Below, in pieces: positions 14,653 through 26,535 of a stretch of DNA of 64,000 nucleotides. The stretch's first letter is position 1, and the number at the start of each line of letters is the position of its first letter. The translations under genes and the position numbers were made by a program. The notes under the pieces were generated by a model. It made no database searches. It was given only the letters and a program-made list of their open reading frames with translations, and had not been told where the DNA came from. The DNA comes from Impatiens glandulifera (lineage: Eukaryota > Streptophyta > Magnoliopsida > Ericales > Balsaminaceae): positions 34,693,133 through 34,757,132 of the forward strand of contig NC_061863.1 in NCBI RefSeq assembly GCF_907164915.1, read 5' to 3'.

Positions 14653-15767
14653 ATCTTTAACACATTATAAATTATTTTGAGAAATACTTTTTTATTTTAG
14701 AATATTCTTAGAATATCGGGTATTTATAATTAAATAAGATTTAAAAAAAAATATTTATCTTATTTTTAAAATATGTTGAGTTTTCTTAATTATTTTTAGA
14801 TATTTTGTGTGATTTTATTTCAAATTGAATTTTTTTTTCATTTTTTTCATTTATTTTAATTTTAATTTTTTAATATAAAAATAATCTCAACTAAATGAAC
14901 CAAACTTATTTGAATATTATTTACCATATTTTATTATTTTATTTAGGTTATATTTTGTTTTTAATAAATAAAAGTCATCTCAATACAATTAAATCATTTG
15001 TTGATGAGATTTTTTTATTTTCGAATATTTTAAGAAAAAGAAATAATTAAATTTAAATAAGAATTTTTTTGGTGAAAAAAATAATCTTCTCGTATTTGAA
15101 ATTAAACTGATATTTTTCGTAATCATTCTTGGGATATTATGAATTATTTGATTTTAAATTGCATTAATTTTTATTTATTTCAATTAATTTATTCTAATTG
15201 AAGAATAATTTTGTAATACAAAAGTTATCTTAACAAAATATAAATTATCGCAAACCTTATTCAAATATTATTTACAATATTGTATTATTTTATGTTAAGT
15301 TATATCTTTGTAAAATAAGTAAAAGTTATCTCAGTACATGATAAATTATTTTGAGACGTACTTTTTCATTTTGGAATATTCTTAAAATGTCGGAGAGTTT
15401 TACTTAGAATAAAAGTTATTTATTTTAAAATAAATTATCTTATCTTATTTGACAATAAGATGAGTTTTCTTAATGTATTTTGAGATATTTCGTGTAGTTT
15501 ATGTCAAATTTTATTTATTTTTTTATTTATTTCCTATAGTTTAATCTAAACTAAGATTAGGTTTGTAATATAAAAGTTATCTCAATCAAATATCAATTAT
15601 CACAAACTTATTGAATATAATTTACAATATTGTATTATTTTATGTTAGGTTATAATTTTTTAATAAGTAAAAGTTATGTCAATATATTTTAAATTATTTT
15701 GAGACGTACTTTTTTATTTTGAAATATTCTTAGAATGTGGGAATTTTTTATTTTAAATAAGAGTTTT
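14653..15767 (+). repeat. satellite array, continuation
   Basis: The ~340-bp satellite resumes in the same orientation and phase after the LINE target duplication, including another TTGTTGATGAGAT-type monomer near 14,993. After subtracting the two insertions, the distance from the previous monomer of that type (11,643) is about 1,350 bp, or four monomers. It ends abruptly at the RE-B LTR terminus. Confidence 0.88.
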
Positions 15768-16973
15768 TGAAAGAATTGGTGGCACCAATAGAAACAAGGG
15801 TTTAACTATTGATGACAACATCTGGAAAACATTTTGATAGAAATCTTGTTAGGGATTTATATCACTTTCTATTCTTCACAAACCTTTGCAAACTCTTGAA
15901 ACGATTCAAGTGCGGAAACGTTTGCTTGGGTTTGAAGCTAAGAACGAATGAAAGAATGAAGGACAAAATGTAGAAGACACAGAGAGTTATTTATGGATGT
16001 TTGGAACAAAACTCTCCTACGTCACCCCTTCTTCCAACCACTGGAAGGATTCACTATACTTTCTTCGAATCAAATACAGTTTCAATGCTAGCTAACTGTT
16101 GAACAGAACAGACTCTGTTCAACTTATAAAAGGTTAAAGAATATCACTCAGCTATACAGGGTTTAGATTTTATCTCTCTCTTGATGTACAAACTCAGTAA
16201 GCAAACAAGTGAGCAATTCGTGAGATGGATTGTAAGTCTGACAGATCGTCCATTTTCCTTGAAGATCTTTAAATAGAGAACATGTACCTACTGTCGAATC
16301 TTCTACCTTAAAACATGGAAAACACCCATTGGAAAGCCTCCATAGTACACAGGTACAGCAGACACTAAGCACAAAAATTGTGGCTGTACCAATTTGGTAG
16401 TGCACCGAATATTCTTCTAGGATTGTCCTGCAAGGAACAATAAGTGGAAAGAATATTTACTTACGTGGCATTCATTCATTGGATGCAACTGACTGTCATA
16501 CTGATTTACACGGATTAGTGGAGCAGGAGTAGCATATAGCTAGTTGATCGTGGGTAGACGGATGCTAACTTCAAGTAACTACTGAAGCGAGACATTAGAC
16601 GTGCTCCATTGACTACCAAGTCTAATGAAGTTACACACTCCCATCTAATAGTAGGATCCATTAGACCACCAAGTCTAATGGATTTAGACGTCACGTTTCA
16701 CTTCAGACTAGTCTGAAGGAGTTAGACTCCCTAAGTCTAACTTTCATTTGTTAGACTGCACGTCTAACCACGTATCTGTTAGACTACACGTCTAACTACG
16801 TATATATTATACTGTATGTCTAACCACATATCTGTTAGACTGTACGTCTAACCACATGTCTGTTAGTCTGCACGTCTAACCACGTATCTATTAGACTGCA
16901 CGTCTAACTATGTGTCTGTTAAACTGCACGTCTAACCACGTATCTGTTAGACTGCACATCTAATCACATATCT
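15768..16973 (-). repeat. RE-B 3' LTR, distal part
   Basis: The terminus reads TGAAAGAATTGGTGG on the plus strand, matching the 5' LTR end TGAAAGGATCGGTGG at 36,451. The shared block CTCTCCTACGTCACCCCTTCTTCCAACCA lies near 16,011-16,040 and occurs in all related LTRs. From ~16,600 the LTR becomes an array of TTAGACTGCACGTCTAAC units spaced by CACGTATCTG-like linkers. RE-A is inserted in this array. The LTR continues at 28,343. Confidence 0.85.
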
Positions 16974-18903
16974 TGATAGGATCGGCTTTATCGATAGAGA
17001 CGGAGGTCTGACTAAGCATGAAGGCTTATGAAAAACGGTTTGAAAGAAATTCTGTTAGGCATTTAATTCGCTTTCTATTCTACGCAAACTTGTGTAAACA
17101 CTTGAAACGGATACAAGGTGGAATTGTTTACTTGGGTTTGAAGCACAAGATGAAATATGAAAAGATGAGAAAAATGAAGAACACAACAGTTTGTTTATGG
17201 ATGTTCGGAGAAACTCTCCTCGGTCACCCCTCTTTCAACCACCGGAAGGATTCACTATAATATGATTCGAATCAAATACAGTTTACACATACTTAGCTCA
17301 CTTTCTATTCAATTACAAGATGAAGAATATCACTCAGCTAAAGGTGTTTTAATTCTAGCTCTCTCTTGATTCACACACAGTACAATCAAAAAGCAGCTTA
17401 AAGTATGAATGTTCAAAGGCTTGGATTCATTAAGCAAGAAGATAGAACAATTTCTCTCTTTGTAAAATCAGATTGATTGTTCGTTCTCTCAGACAGATTG
17501 TCCGTTGTCCTTTATATTTGTTAAATACTGAGCACGAGCTAACTGTCGAATCTTCAAGAATGATACATGGCACTCTTCCATTGGAAAACCTCCATTGTAC
17601 ACAGCAGGTTCTGAGCACAAGGATCGTGGCAGTACATCACTGGTAGTGCGCCGAATATTCCATCAGGGATGTACCTCAAAATAAGTAATGTGAGGAAAAT
17701 TCTCTTACGTGGCATTCCTTCGTTGGTTGCATATAGCTGTTGTACTAATCTTCACTGATAGTGGAACAGGAGTAGGGTACAGCTATAGCACGTGGGTAGA
17801 TGAAATGCTAGATTCAAGCATACTACTTAAATTAAGCATTAGACGTATTTCAGTTAAATGGATTGTAAAATCAGTCTAATGAAATCACACATCTCCTTTT
17901 AATAACGTCTATTAGACCGCATGGTCTAATAGAATTAGACTTATGTCTAATTATTCAATAACGATTAGACGGTACGTCTAACTCCACTGAGTTAGACTAC
18001 ACGTCTAATTCTGGTTCTACCTCAGACTTGTCTGAAGGTGTTAGACGCACGCCTAACTTTCACTAATTAGACTACACGTCTAATTATCCAATTACCATTA
18101 TACTGCACGTCTAACTCCACTGAGTTAGACTACACGTCTAATTCCGATTCTACCTCAGACTTGTCTGAAGGAGTTAGACGCACGTCTAACTCCACTGAGT
18201 TAGACTACACGACTAATTCCGGTTCTACCTCAGACTTGTCTGAAGGAGTTAGACGCACATCTAACTTTCACTAATTAGACTACACGTCTAATTCCGCACA
18301 TATTAAACTATCCGTCTAATTACACATATATTAGACTACACGTCTGACTCCGATGAGTTAGACTGTACGTCTAATTCCGAAAATATATTAGACCATCCGT
18401 CTAATTACAAGTTTATTAGACTACACGTCTAACTTTGGTGAGTTAGACGGTACGTCTAATTTCGAACGCATTAGACTTACGTCTAATTCCGTGTATTCAT
18501 TAGACTTACGTCTAAGTCTTTACATTCATTAGACTACACGTCTAACTCCGATGAGTTAGACTGTACGTCTACTTCTATGCATTCATTAGACTACACGTCT
18601 AACTCTGATGAGTTAGATTGTACGTCTAATTCTATGCATTAGACTTACGTCTAATTCTGTGTATCTATTAGACTATCCGTATAATTACACGTCTATTAGA
18701 CTACACGTCTAACTCCGGTGAGTTAGATTGTACGTCTAATTTTATGCATTGAATGCCAAAATCGGTCTAATGACCCTCATTAGAGCCAAGTCTTATGAAA
18801 TATTGTTTCAGTACACCTGAATCAAAACTCATAAGTCATTTCATCATCAAAATCTCAGTGGTTAAATTATTTCAACACATAGTCAAAATAATTTGACCCA
18901 ACA
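16974..18903 (-). repeat. RE-A 3' LTR
   Basis: The LTR is 1,930 bp, with ends TGTTGGGTCAAATT and GATCCTATCA in element sense. It contains a large hairpin array (17,860-18,760). A candidate TATA box, AATATAAAGG in element sense, lies at 17,509-17,516; the copy of this site in the outer 5' LTR is changed. The LTR closely matches the outer 5' LTR over its first 150 bp, with substitutions and array-length changes elsewhere. Confidence 0.88.
17860..18760. repeat. interrupted-palindrome minisatellite in RE-A 3' LTR
   Basis: Dozens of copies of TTAGAC-5 nt-GTCTAA occur, commonly TTAGACTACACGTCTAA, with linkers such as CTCCGATGAG, TTCCGCACATA and TTCTATGCATTCA. The basic unit is about 27 bp and units often alternate in pairs of about 55 bp. 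Each copy contains an ACGT core and could fold as a 6-bp stem with a 5-nt loop. A separate motif, CTCAGACTTGTCTGAAGGAGTTAGACGCACGTCTAA, is interspersed; its halves are TCAGACTTGTCTGA and TTAGACGCACGTCTAA. Confidence 0.9.
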
Positions 18904-18918
18904 ATTTCCTCCTTTTTT
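18904..18918 (-). other. RE-A polypurine tract
   Basis: In element sense the sequence is AAAAAAGGAGGAAAT directly against the 3' LTR start TGTTGGG. This is the expected priming site for plus-strand DNA synthesis. The same tract type precedes the RE-B, RE-D and RE-E 3' LTRs. Confidence 0.8.
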
Positions 18919-19466
18919 ATAAAGAAATTGGAAACCTGCATACATATACCAAAATATGCATTCATCATATAAATAAACAAAACCTTCACATGCATATTCA
19001 TCATAAACATATCATGTTAATAAACAACCAAACGTGAGTGTTTTCAGAAGAAACACACAAAAAACTTGTTCTAAAAAATAACCAGAATAAGTTAACATCA
19101 AAACATTAAAAATACATGTTTCAAAAACTTTCATCTTAAATGAAGATAATATCTATTATAATCTTTTTCTTCTTCTTCTTCCTAGTCATAACTTCTGGAG
19201 AGGATAAACATCAACCTAAGAGATCTATAAGACTGCGGTTAGAGGGGAGTTGGAGTCATCTCTTTTCCTTTTCTTAGACTTGAGCGCCTCCACCCTTTAA
19301 ATGTAGTCTACCACTTTTGGTAGTTCAGGATCTTAGAAAGAAGGGGAAAGCTCTTACCGGGTTCATTTAGAAGAAAGCAAAGAAAAGAGCTGAGAGGACC
19401 ATCAAAGCCAAAGATTTTATTCCGAGCAACTACCATTCTGACAAAATTTCCGAAGAGGAAGCTTGT

Positions 19467-19972
19467 CTAGTTCACAGGAACACCCCTGGTGATATCCACC
19501 ATTATCTGAAAGACCTTCGTACAATACTTGTAGGAAGACTCCTTAGAAAGAAGGGATTTCGATACGATGTCGCTTAAAAGAGCATATTCAACCTTCAAGA
19601 GGTTTTTCTTTCCATGAATGTCTACTTGAGGGGAATCGGAAAAGACTTTCATCATCGTAATCATTAGATCAGGAGGAGTGGTTGAGAAATCATCAATTCC
19701 TACCTTTGGGAGTTGGAAAAACGTACCGAAGGACTCTTCGGTGATACAGATCATCTGGCCCATTACGGCCCAGCAATAACTTTATCCTGATAGAAGCCGA
19801 CGGTTTCGAAAAGTTCTTTAACTAATTGTTCGTGATAGGTTTCATGAGGGGTGAGGAATCTTCTCAATACAGAAGCTTTTAACGATTCAAACATCCTATG
19901 CATTCCTGGAGATTGTAAGGTGGATATAGATTGAAAGTCCACTCGAATCGACTTTGGACGGAAGGATGACAT
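19467..19972 (-). pseudogene. RE-A ORF3, truncated and frameshifted
   Basis: An extra ORF lies downstream of pol. The first segment (19,972-19,763) includes VDFQSISTLQSPGMHRMFESL. After a frame change at 19,763 comes ITEESFGTFFQLPKVG and a tail ending RGVPVN. The layout matches RE-B ORF3 (LQVNFPSVYTFDQQEVVDMF, ISLNEASYTEFFELLSEG, GIQVNWA), so these are homologous N-terminal regions of about 170-250 residues. Decayed sequence with basic KRKRD-like codons lies between this segment and the PPT; most of the middle seen in RE-B is absent. Function is unknown. Position after pol is where Sireviruses carry their envelope-like or other extra ORF, but I see no membrane segment here. Confidence 0.7.
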
Positions 19973-20747
19973 TTTGATTTGATGAACAAGGATTTAGACG
20001 ATTCGAATTCTAGAGATAGAGAAAAGTTTCGAAGAACTCTAATATTTGGAATGAATAACCCTATAAATATCAAGATTTAATCATGTAAGAAATAACTAAT
20101 GATTACTGCTGTCGTCAAGAAAATCAAAAGTCTATTCCCAATAAACATAACATTTAATGTTAACATGAAACTGAACATTTAATACTATGTATACAAGTAA
20201 AAGTTGTCATAAATATTAGTCATTCTTTGTATATTGAGAGACACATGTCTTCAATTCTTTTGAGGAATGACTGATTTGATTTTCGGCGGGAAAATAAACT
20301 TGATCAGAAACTAGCAAAGGACAGCTGTCCAACTAGCCAGAAGATGAAGAATCTAATTACATCAGTAGTTAGACGTTTATTCTCCTTTTTGCATTTTCAA
20401 CTTCCTTTTGAAAATCAGTCTACTAGACATACACGTCTAATTATGCAATAACAACATGTGAGACACGCATGTCTGGTTAGACGTGAGCATCCTCTTGCTC
20501 ATGACGTAAAAATTTCTAACGTCTATTAGACGTGTCCGTCTATTAGACACATTCGTCTAATCATGCAGGTTAGAATAACCAAGACAATGATTTCATATGA
20601 AGATGAAACTGCTAAGGTAGACGTTCATCTAAGAAGCTGTATTTCTAAACTCTAAATCCTTAGGACAAATCAAGACCTCTGTCTTTCACGTCTGTTCAGT
20701 TGTGTTTTGAACAATACGTTCCCCCTTAATTTGTGCACATAATAACA
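19973..20747 (-). other. spacer between pol and ORF3 with palindromes
   Basis: This non-coding stretch holds several TTAGACGT/ACGTCTAA motifs (20,340-20,640). A ~38-nt segment at 20,476-20,513 is almost identical to 50,241-50,280 of RE-C and recognisable at 34,160-34,200 of RE-B. Its core, GAGCAAGAGGATGCTC in element sense, can form a 5-bp hairpin. Its position upstream of ORF3 in all three elements suggests a conserved leader, promoter or processing signal. Confidence 0.6.
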
Positions 20748-21160
20748 TCAATCAAGATCAACAAGACCTAACATGTTTCTAAAGTGAGAAAACTTAGCTT
20801 CAGGTAGAGGTTTCGTGAAGATGTCCGCAGTTTGTTGATCTGTAGGAACATGTTCAAGACGAATCTGCTTCTGATTGACGTGTTTTCGGATGAAGTGATG
20901 CCTAATTTCAATATACTTTGTTCGAGAATGCAAAACTGGATTGTAGGTGATTGCGATAGCACTTGTGTATGTCAAATTACGGAAAGATGTCCGATTGCGA
21001 TACACTTTGTCGTAGAAAATTGGAGATTCATCAGCCTTAATCCCATAGTCTCTGAGCTATTGTTGAATCCACAGAACTTGAGAACAACAACTTCCAGCTA
21101 CAAGATACTCTACTTCAGCTGTAGACGTGGCGACCGACGTCTGCTTCTTGCTGAATCATG
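20748..21160 (-). pseudogene. RE-A pol: RNase H C-terminal part
   Basis: The copia RNase H end is read on the minus strand: IEIRHHFIRKHVNQKQIRLEHV followed by QQTADIFTKPLPEAKF and the terminus GLVDLD. The upstream RNase H start, SDADYAGCKIDRKSTSG, sits in the RT-containing frame (near 21,215). Stops and a frame change separate the two. The ADIFTKPL tail is useful because the same tail is the only part of pol kept in RE-D and RE-E. Confidence 0.85.
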
Positions 21161-22793
21161 TGATTAGACGATCTCCAAGGAACTGGCAAGTTCCACTTGT
21201 GCTTTTTCTATCAATTTTGCATCCTGCATAATCTGCATCTGAGAAACTAATTAAATTGAAACTGGAATCCTTCGGATACCACAATCCCACATTTTGAGTT
21301 CCCTTTAAGTATTTAAGAATACGTTTAGCAGCAGTAAAATGAGAGAGTTTAGGATTAGCCTGAAATCTGCCACAAACACCAACAACAAATTGAATGTTTG
21401 GCCTGCTAGCAGTTACATACAGCAACGAACCGATGGGTCCTCTATATGTTGTTACATCGACACTTTGTCCACCTTCATCTTTATCCAATTTAATTGAAGA
21501 ACTCATTGGAGTAGCTGCTGCAGAACAGTTCTCCAAACCAAACTTCTTTAGCAGTTCTTTGGTGTATTTGGCCTGGTTGATAAGAGTTCCGTTTTCTAGC
21601 TGACGAACTTGAAGCCCAAGGAAGAATGTAAGTTCTCCCATCATGCTCATTTCAAATCTGTCCTTCATCAGCTTGGCAAATTTCTCACACAATTTGGGGT
21701 TAGTTGAGCCAAAGATAATGTCATCAACATATATCTGAACAAGTAGAATGTGAGAATCTTTAGTAAATCTAAACAGGGTTTTATCCACTGTTCCAACAAC
21801 AAAATCATGATCAAACAAGAAATTGGTTAAAGTGTCATACTAAGCTCTAGGAGCTTGTTTCAGACCATACAATGCTTTGTTAAGCCTATAAACATGATTT
21901 GGCAAAACATGATCTACAAAACCAGGGGGTTTCTCAACATATACTTCTTCACTTAATTTTCCATTTAAGATTGCACTTTTCACATCCATTTGAAAGACTT
22001 TAAAGTTCTTAAATGATGCATATGCTAGGAAGATTCTAATTGCCTCTAGTCTTGCAACCGGTGCAAAAGACTCATCAAAATCAATACCTTCCTCTTGTCT
22101 GTATCCTTGAGCAACTAAACGAGATTTGTTTCTAATGACTAAGTCATCTTCACTAAGCTTGTTTCTAAAGACCCATCTTGTTTCTATGACTGACTTATCA
22201 GTTGGTCTAGGAGTAAGATACCACACTTTATTTCTAGAAAATTGGTTTAACTCCTCCTGCATAGCATTGATCCAATCTGGATCAACTATAGCTTCACCAA
22301 TTTTCTTAGGTTCAATTTGAGAAATAAATGCAGAATTGGCTATTTCATCGATCAATTGACGTCTTGTCCTTCGAGGAGAAAAAGGATTTCCGATTATCAG
22401 TTTTTGTGGATAATTTCTGTTCCATCTGAAGTTGGATCCAAGGGGATTGGTCATCTGAACTGGTGACACCGCGATATCCAAACTCTCAACTTCTTGTTGA
22501 ACAGGAGTTTGCACGTCTGGTTGAATTTCAACCGGATCAGCCACTGGATCAGATAGAGCCATCCGCTTGTCCAAAATTTCTTCTTCTTCACTTACAGACT
22601 CAAGACTAGTTGCTTTTAGTCTGTCAGCAAAATCAATGGGTTCATTAGATTTGCTCTCAATAGGCTCATCAAAAACTACATGGAGGGATTCTTCAACAGT
22701 CTGTGTTCTTTTGTTGTAAACTCTGTAAAACTTTCTTACTGATGAGTATCCCAACATGAATCCTTCATCTACTTTAGCATCAAAAGCGGTCAA
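21156..22793 (-). pseudogene. RE-A pol: integrase C-terminus and reverse transcriptase
   Basis: The first segment (22,793-21,840) starts with the integrase tail ([17 protein letters not shown]), then an acidic linker. The RT begins at about residue 175 with [12 protein letters not shown], followed by [30 protein letters not shown] and [13 protein letters not shown] with the first catalytic Asp. It ends in a stop after [10 protein letters not shown], where the family usually has W. The second segment (21,818-21,156) contains the catalytic YVDDIIFGS and the start of RNase H. Catalytic Asp residues are intact, so the losses are nonsense and frame changes rather than active-site changes. Confidence 0.92.
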
Positions 22794-23660
22794 ATAAACC
22801 TTTCCATTGTTGTGGATAAAACATTTACACCCAAATATCTTGAAGTAAGAAACTGTGGGAATTCTCCCATAGTACAGTTCATAGGGAGTTTTATCAAAAC
22901 GTTCGTTGATTATTGACCAGTTTTGTGTATAGTAGGCAGTACTAATAGCTTCCTCCTAGAACCTTTGAGGAAAATCTGATTCAACAAGCATAGATCTCGC
23001 TGCTTCCTTCAGAGTTCTCACTCTTCTCTCAGCAATGCCGTTTTGCTGGGTAGTTTTGGCACTAGAAAACTTGTGCCTAATTCCAGTCTCCTCGAGATAG
23101 GATGATAGGTATCTGTTAGTGAACTCAGTTCCCTGATCACTTCTGATGCATGTAATATTTAGAGATTTATGATTCTGAATCCCTTTAAATATCCTAATCA
23201 ATTTTCAGCAGTTTTATCTTTTGATGGTAAAAATGCAACCCATGTAAAACGAGAGAATTCATCAATAACGATCAAGGCAAATCTCATTCCTCCTATACTC
23301 TTTACAGGAATTGGACCAAAAAGATCCATATGTAAAAGTTCTAGGATACGTCTGGATTGTGATTTTCCTTTGTTGTTGAACGATGATCTGCACTGTTTGC
23401 CTAACTGGCAAGCAGTGCATATCTTGTCCTTTGAAAACCGAAGTTTGGGCAAACCAATAACTAAATTGTTTGAACAAATGTTGTTGATGGTTTTAAAATT
23501 CAAATGGTTCAAACGTTTATGCCATAACCATTTCTGGTCATTCTTGGCAATCATGCACATAGGATCAGAAGACTCTTTTTGCCAATTCATTTTGTATGAC
23601 TTTCCTACTCTACTTCCAGTCAATAAAATATTTCCATCTTGGTCTTTAACTAAGAATGCA
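22794..23660 (-). pseudogene. RE-A pol: pre-integrase zinc region and integrase core
   Basis: The HHCC region reads WLWHKRLNHLNFKTI and then CTACQLGKQ. The retroviral-type integrase core follows with all three acidic positions visible: D in LLHMDLFGP, D in IRSDQGTEF, E in QQNGIAERR. A stop after SKDKTAEN near 23,200 breaks the frame and another after FPQRF near 22,957 ends it. Coding resemblance continues to the next segment (22,955-22,794, [21 protein letters not shown]). The enzyme would join element DNA to the chromosome; this copy is non-functional. Confidence 0.9.
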
Positions 23661-23677
23661 TGAGTTTGAAAGTCTAC

Positions 23678-23926
23678 TTACAAACCGTTATCACATAATT
23701 GACTAATGTTAATCAAATTATAGCATAGATTGTCAACAAGCAGCACGTCATTAATAGTTAGGTTACCATGGATAATCTTACCCTTACCCATGGTTTTACC
23801 CTTCTTGTTGTCACCAAATGTGATCTTAGGTCTAGAGCAATCTGATATATCAGTGAGAAGCCGTCTGTTTCCTGTCATATGCCTGGAACATCCGCTATCA
23901 AGATACCATACAAATTCCTCCAGTCC
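23678..23926 (-). pseudogene. RE-A pol: protease and start of pre-integrase region
   Basis: The aspartic protease signature WYLDSGCSRHMTG is encoded around 23,882-23,910 (LDSG at 23,891-23,902). Downstream come ITFGDNKKG and LLVDNLCYNLINISQLCD, the usual C-terminal part of copia protease. A stop lies just upstream (23,927-23,929) and another ends the segment at 23,678. DSGCSRHMTG is characteristic of Sirevirus-lineage elements. Confidence 0.88.
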
Positions 23927-23989
23927 TTAGTTTATTTGTACCTACATCAATAAATGTTTACAATCTTTTGGTACCCACTTTCAATTGGG

Positions 23990-25162
23990 TCATCGGTCAA
24001 TCAGTCCCTTAGGAATCCATATTTGAGTTATTCTGATGGATTTCCCATTTTGAGTTTTGATTAATGCGCATGTTTTTGACTTAGCAGACGACTTTCTGCT
24101 AGCCACTGATCTTTTATCTTTTGAAGAAGGTTTTCTTTTAAAACTCCTTGACTTAGAGTCAGGTTTTAAATTACCAGACTTATTAGCTTTTTCTAGCTTA
24201 TTCTTAAGCCAGCTAACAGTCGGTGGAACATAAACTATTTCATTTTTGAAAATAACTTCTTCATGAATAGGATCAGATTCAATGTTAGTCATACTTCTTT
24301 TGACAAAGTTTATAGGCTTAAACTTGTCAGTTGGAGGTTTTGACTTTTTGCAGGACAGATTAGGGTCATTGCTGTCATATCCCAATCCGGATCTAAATCC
24401 ATCAGGTTTTAACATACTGATCTGATATTTGACAGCATCTCCGGATCTTGTCCATGCACTGACTATATAGTTTAATCTCTTGTTTTCAGATGAAAGAGTT
24501 TGAATCTGTTCTTTGAGCATCTCATTCTCAGATGAGATCTTTGTTAAGTTTTCATAAAAAATATTTGGTTCAGATTCTTGGTTTGAAGAAAGAACAGTTG
24601 ATTCATATTTAACTTTTATTTCATAAAAAGAGTCAGTTAATTTCTTGTACTCAACAACCATTTCATTGAGTGCATTAGTTAACTCCTCGTTTGTAAATTC
24701 TAGTGCAGAGATATCATTTACCTTAGATTGGTCATCTGCCATCAGACAAGTTACAGCTTCGTTCTCTTTTTCAGCAGGAGACTCCTCTGTATCACTGTCA
24801 GCCCATCTGGATTTGTTCTGACTGCATATGAACGCTTTCTGGTTCTTCTTTGCTTGAAAGTTTGCACCGTAGATCTGATTAAGCTTATCCCATATCTCTT
24901 TTGTAGTGGAACAGGACTTGATCTCACAGAACATATTCATGTTGAGTGACTGCTACAGAATATTCTTAGCAACATTATCCAGGTTGTTGGTCATCTTATC
25001 TTCAGTAGTCCAATCACTTCTTGGCTTTGAAATCTTTATGGGGCCATCGGTAATAACGCTCCACATATCATAGTTAATGGCAGCCAAGTGAGCTTGCATT
25101 CTTATCATCCAATATTCGTAGTTGTCCCTTGACAGAAGAGGAATTTCATTGAAGATAGACAT
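23990..25162 (-). pseudogene. RE-A gag with internal deletion
   Basis: It starts at MSIFNEIPLLSRDNYEYW, matching the RE-B, RE-C and RE-E gag start (ENYIVWKKR, DDFANWKAR). One in-frame TAG after NVAKNIL (24,953-24,955) interrupts an otherwise open frame to 23,990. Compared with RE-C gag, the segment between QIYG and the DSDTEES region is missing: the second half of the UBN2-type capsid domain and the CCHC zinc knuckle. The C-terminal region is intact in plan: Ser/Thr-rich, ALNEMVVEYKKL, SENKRLNYIVSAWTRSG, SWLKNKLEKA, IRITQIWIPKG. Loss of capsid and knuckle should abolish packaging. Confidence 0.85.
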
Positions 25163-25196
25163 GTTTCAGGTTCTTGATGCTTGAGAATAGAAACAG

Positions 25197-25211
25197 GGCT
25201 CTTATAGAAAT
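25197..25211 (-). other. degenerate PBS next to RE-A inner LTR
   Basis: The expected element-sense ATTGGTATCAGAGC, complementary to initiator tRNA-Met, is here changed at several bases (plus strand GCTCTTATAGAAAT against GCTCTGATACCAAT elsewhere). Its position against the LTR end identifies it. Confidence 0.6.
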
Positions 25212-26522
25212 TGATAGGATCGACTTGATCGATAGAGACGGGGGTCTGACTAAGGATGAAGGCTTATGAAAAACGGTTTGAAAGAAATTCTATTAGAGAT
25301 TTAATTCGCTTTCTATTCTACGCAAACTTGTGTAAACACTTGAAACGGATTCAAGGCGGAATTGTTTACTTGGGCTTGAAGTACAAGATGAAATATAAAA
25401 AGATGACAGAAATGAAGAACACAACAGTTTGTTTATGGATGTTCGGAGAAACTCTCCTACGTCACCCCTTCTTCCAACCACCGGAAGGATTCACTATAAT
25501 ATGATTCGAATCAAACACAATTTACACACACACTTAGTTCACTATTGAACAGAACACTTTATGTTCAATTACAAGATGAAGAATATCACTCAGCTAAAGG
25601 TGTTTTGATTCTAGCTCTCTCTTGATTCACACACAGTACAATCAGAAAGAAGTTTCACAATATGAGTTCAGTAAGGAAGATGATTGAGTAGTTTCTCTCT
25701 CTGCAAAATCAGATTGCTAATCTTCACTAGAAAGTAGGGTACAGCTATAGCACATGGGTAGGTAAAATGCTAGATTCAAGCGTACCGCTTAAACTGAGCA
25801 TTAAAAGTATTTCAGTAAGAAGGATTGTGAAAATCAGTCTAATGAAATAAAACATCTCCTTCTAATAGAAAACGTCTATTAGACCGCCTGGTCTAATAAA
25901 ATTAGACTCGCGTCTAATTATCCAATAACCATTAGACAGCACGTCTAACTCCACTGAGTTAGACCGCACGTCTAATTCCGGTTCTACCTCAGACTTTTCT
26001 GAAGGAGTTAAACGCACGTCTAACTTTCACTAATTAGACTACACGTCTAATTCCAATAACTATTAGACTGCACGTCAATTTCCACTGAGTTAGACTGCAT
26101 GTCTAATTATGCATAAATTAGACTACCTGTCTAATTGCAAATATATTAGACTACACGTCTAACTCCGATGAGTTAGACTGTACGTCTTATTCCATATTCA
26201 ATAAACTTGCGTATAATTCTTTACATTCATTAGACTACACGTCTGACTCCGTTGAGTTAGACTATACGTCTAATTCCGTATTCATTAGACTTATGCCTAA
26301 TTCTTTAAATTCATTAGACTACACGTCTAACTCCGACGAGTTAGACTGTAAGTCTAATTCTATGCATTCAATGACAAAAATCGGTCTAATGACCCTCATT
26401 AGATCCAAGTCTTATGAAATATTGTTTCAATACACCTGTATCAAAACTAATAAGTTATTTCATCATCAAAATCTTAGTGGTTAAATTATTTCAACACTTA
26501 GTTAAAATAATTTGACCCAACA
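25212..26522 (-). repeat. RE-A inner LTR (shorter, tandem to outer 5' LTR)
   Basis: This is a complete LTR by its ends (TGTTGGGTCAAATTATTTTAAC start, GATCCTATCA end in element sense) but only 1,311 bp. The region carrying the promoter candidate and part of the array are deleted. Its flanks GAAAT and CTCTG do not match, so it is not an independent insertion with a target duplication. A hairpin array occupies about 25,860-26,360. Confidence 0.8.
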
Positions 26523-26535
26523 CTCTGATACCAAT
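26523..26535 (-). other. PBS-like motif between two LTRs
   Basis: CTCTGATACCAAT on the plus strand equals ATTGGTATCAGAG in element sense, a good match to the 3' end complement of initiator tRNA-Met. It sits exactly between two LTR termini instead of before gag. Confidence 0.8.

Noticed and set aside
17860..18760. CRISPR-like array (regular palindromic repeats with spacers)
   Set aside because: Spacers are not unique but a few recurring words, repeats are in LTRs of plant retroelements, and no cas genes exist.
23169..23663. 164-codon plus-strand frame
   Set aside because: It is antisense to the integrase, whose motifs are clear on the minus strand.
25212..26522. Inner RE-A LTR as an independent solo LTR insertion
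   Set aside because: Flanking 5-mers differ and a PBS lies exactly at the junction with the outer LTR, favouring a tandem-LTR event.
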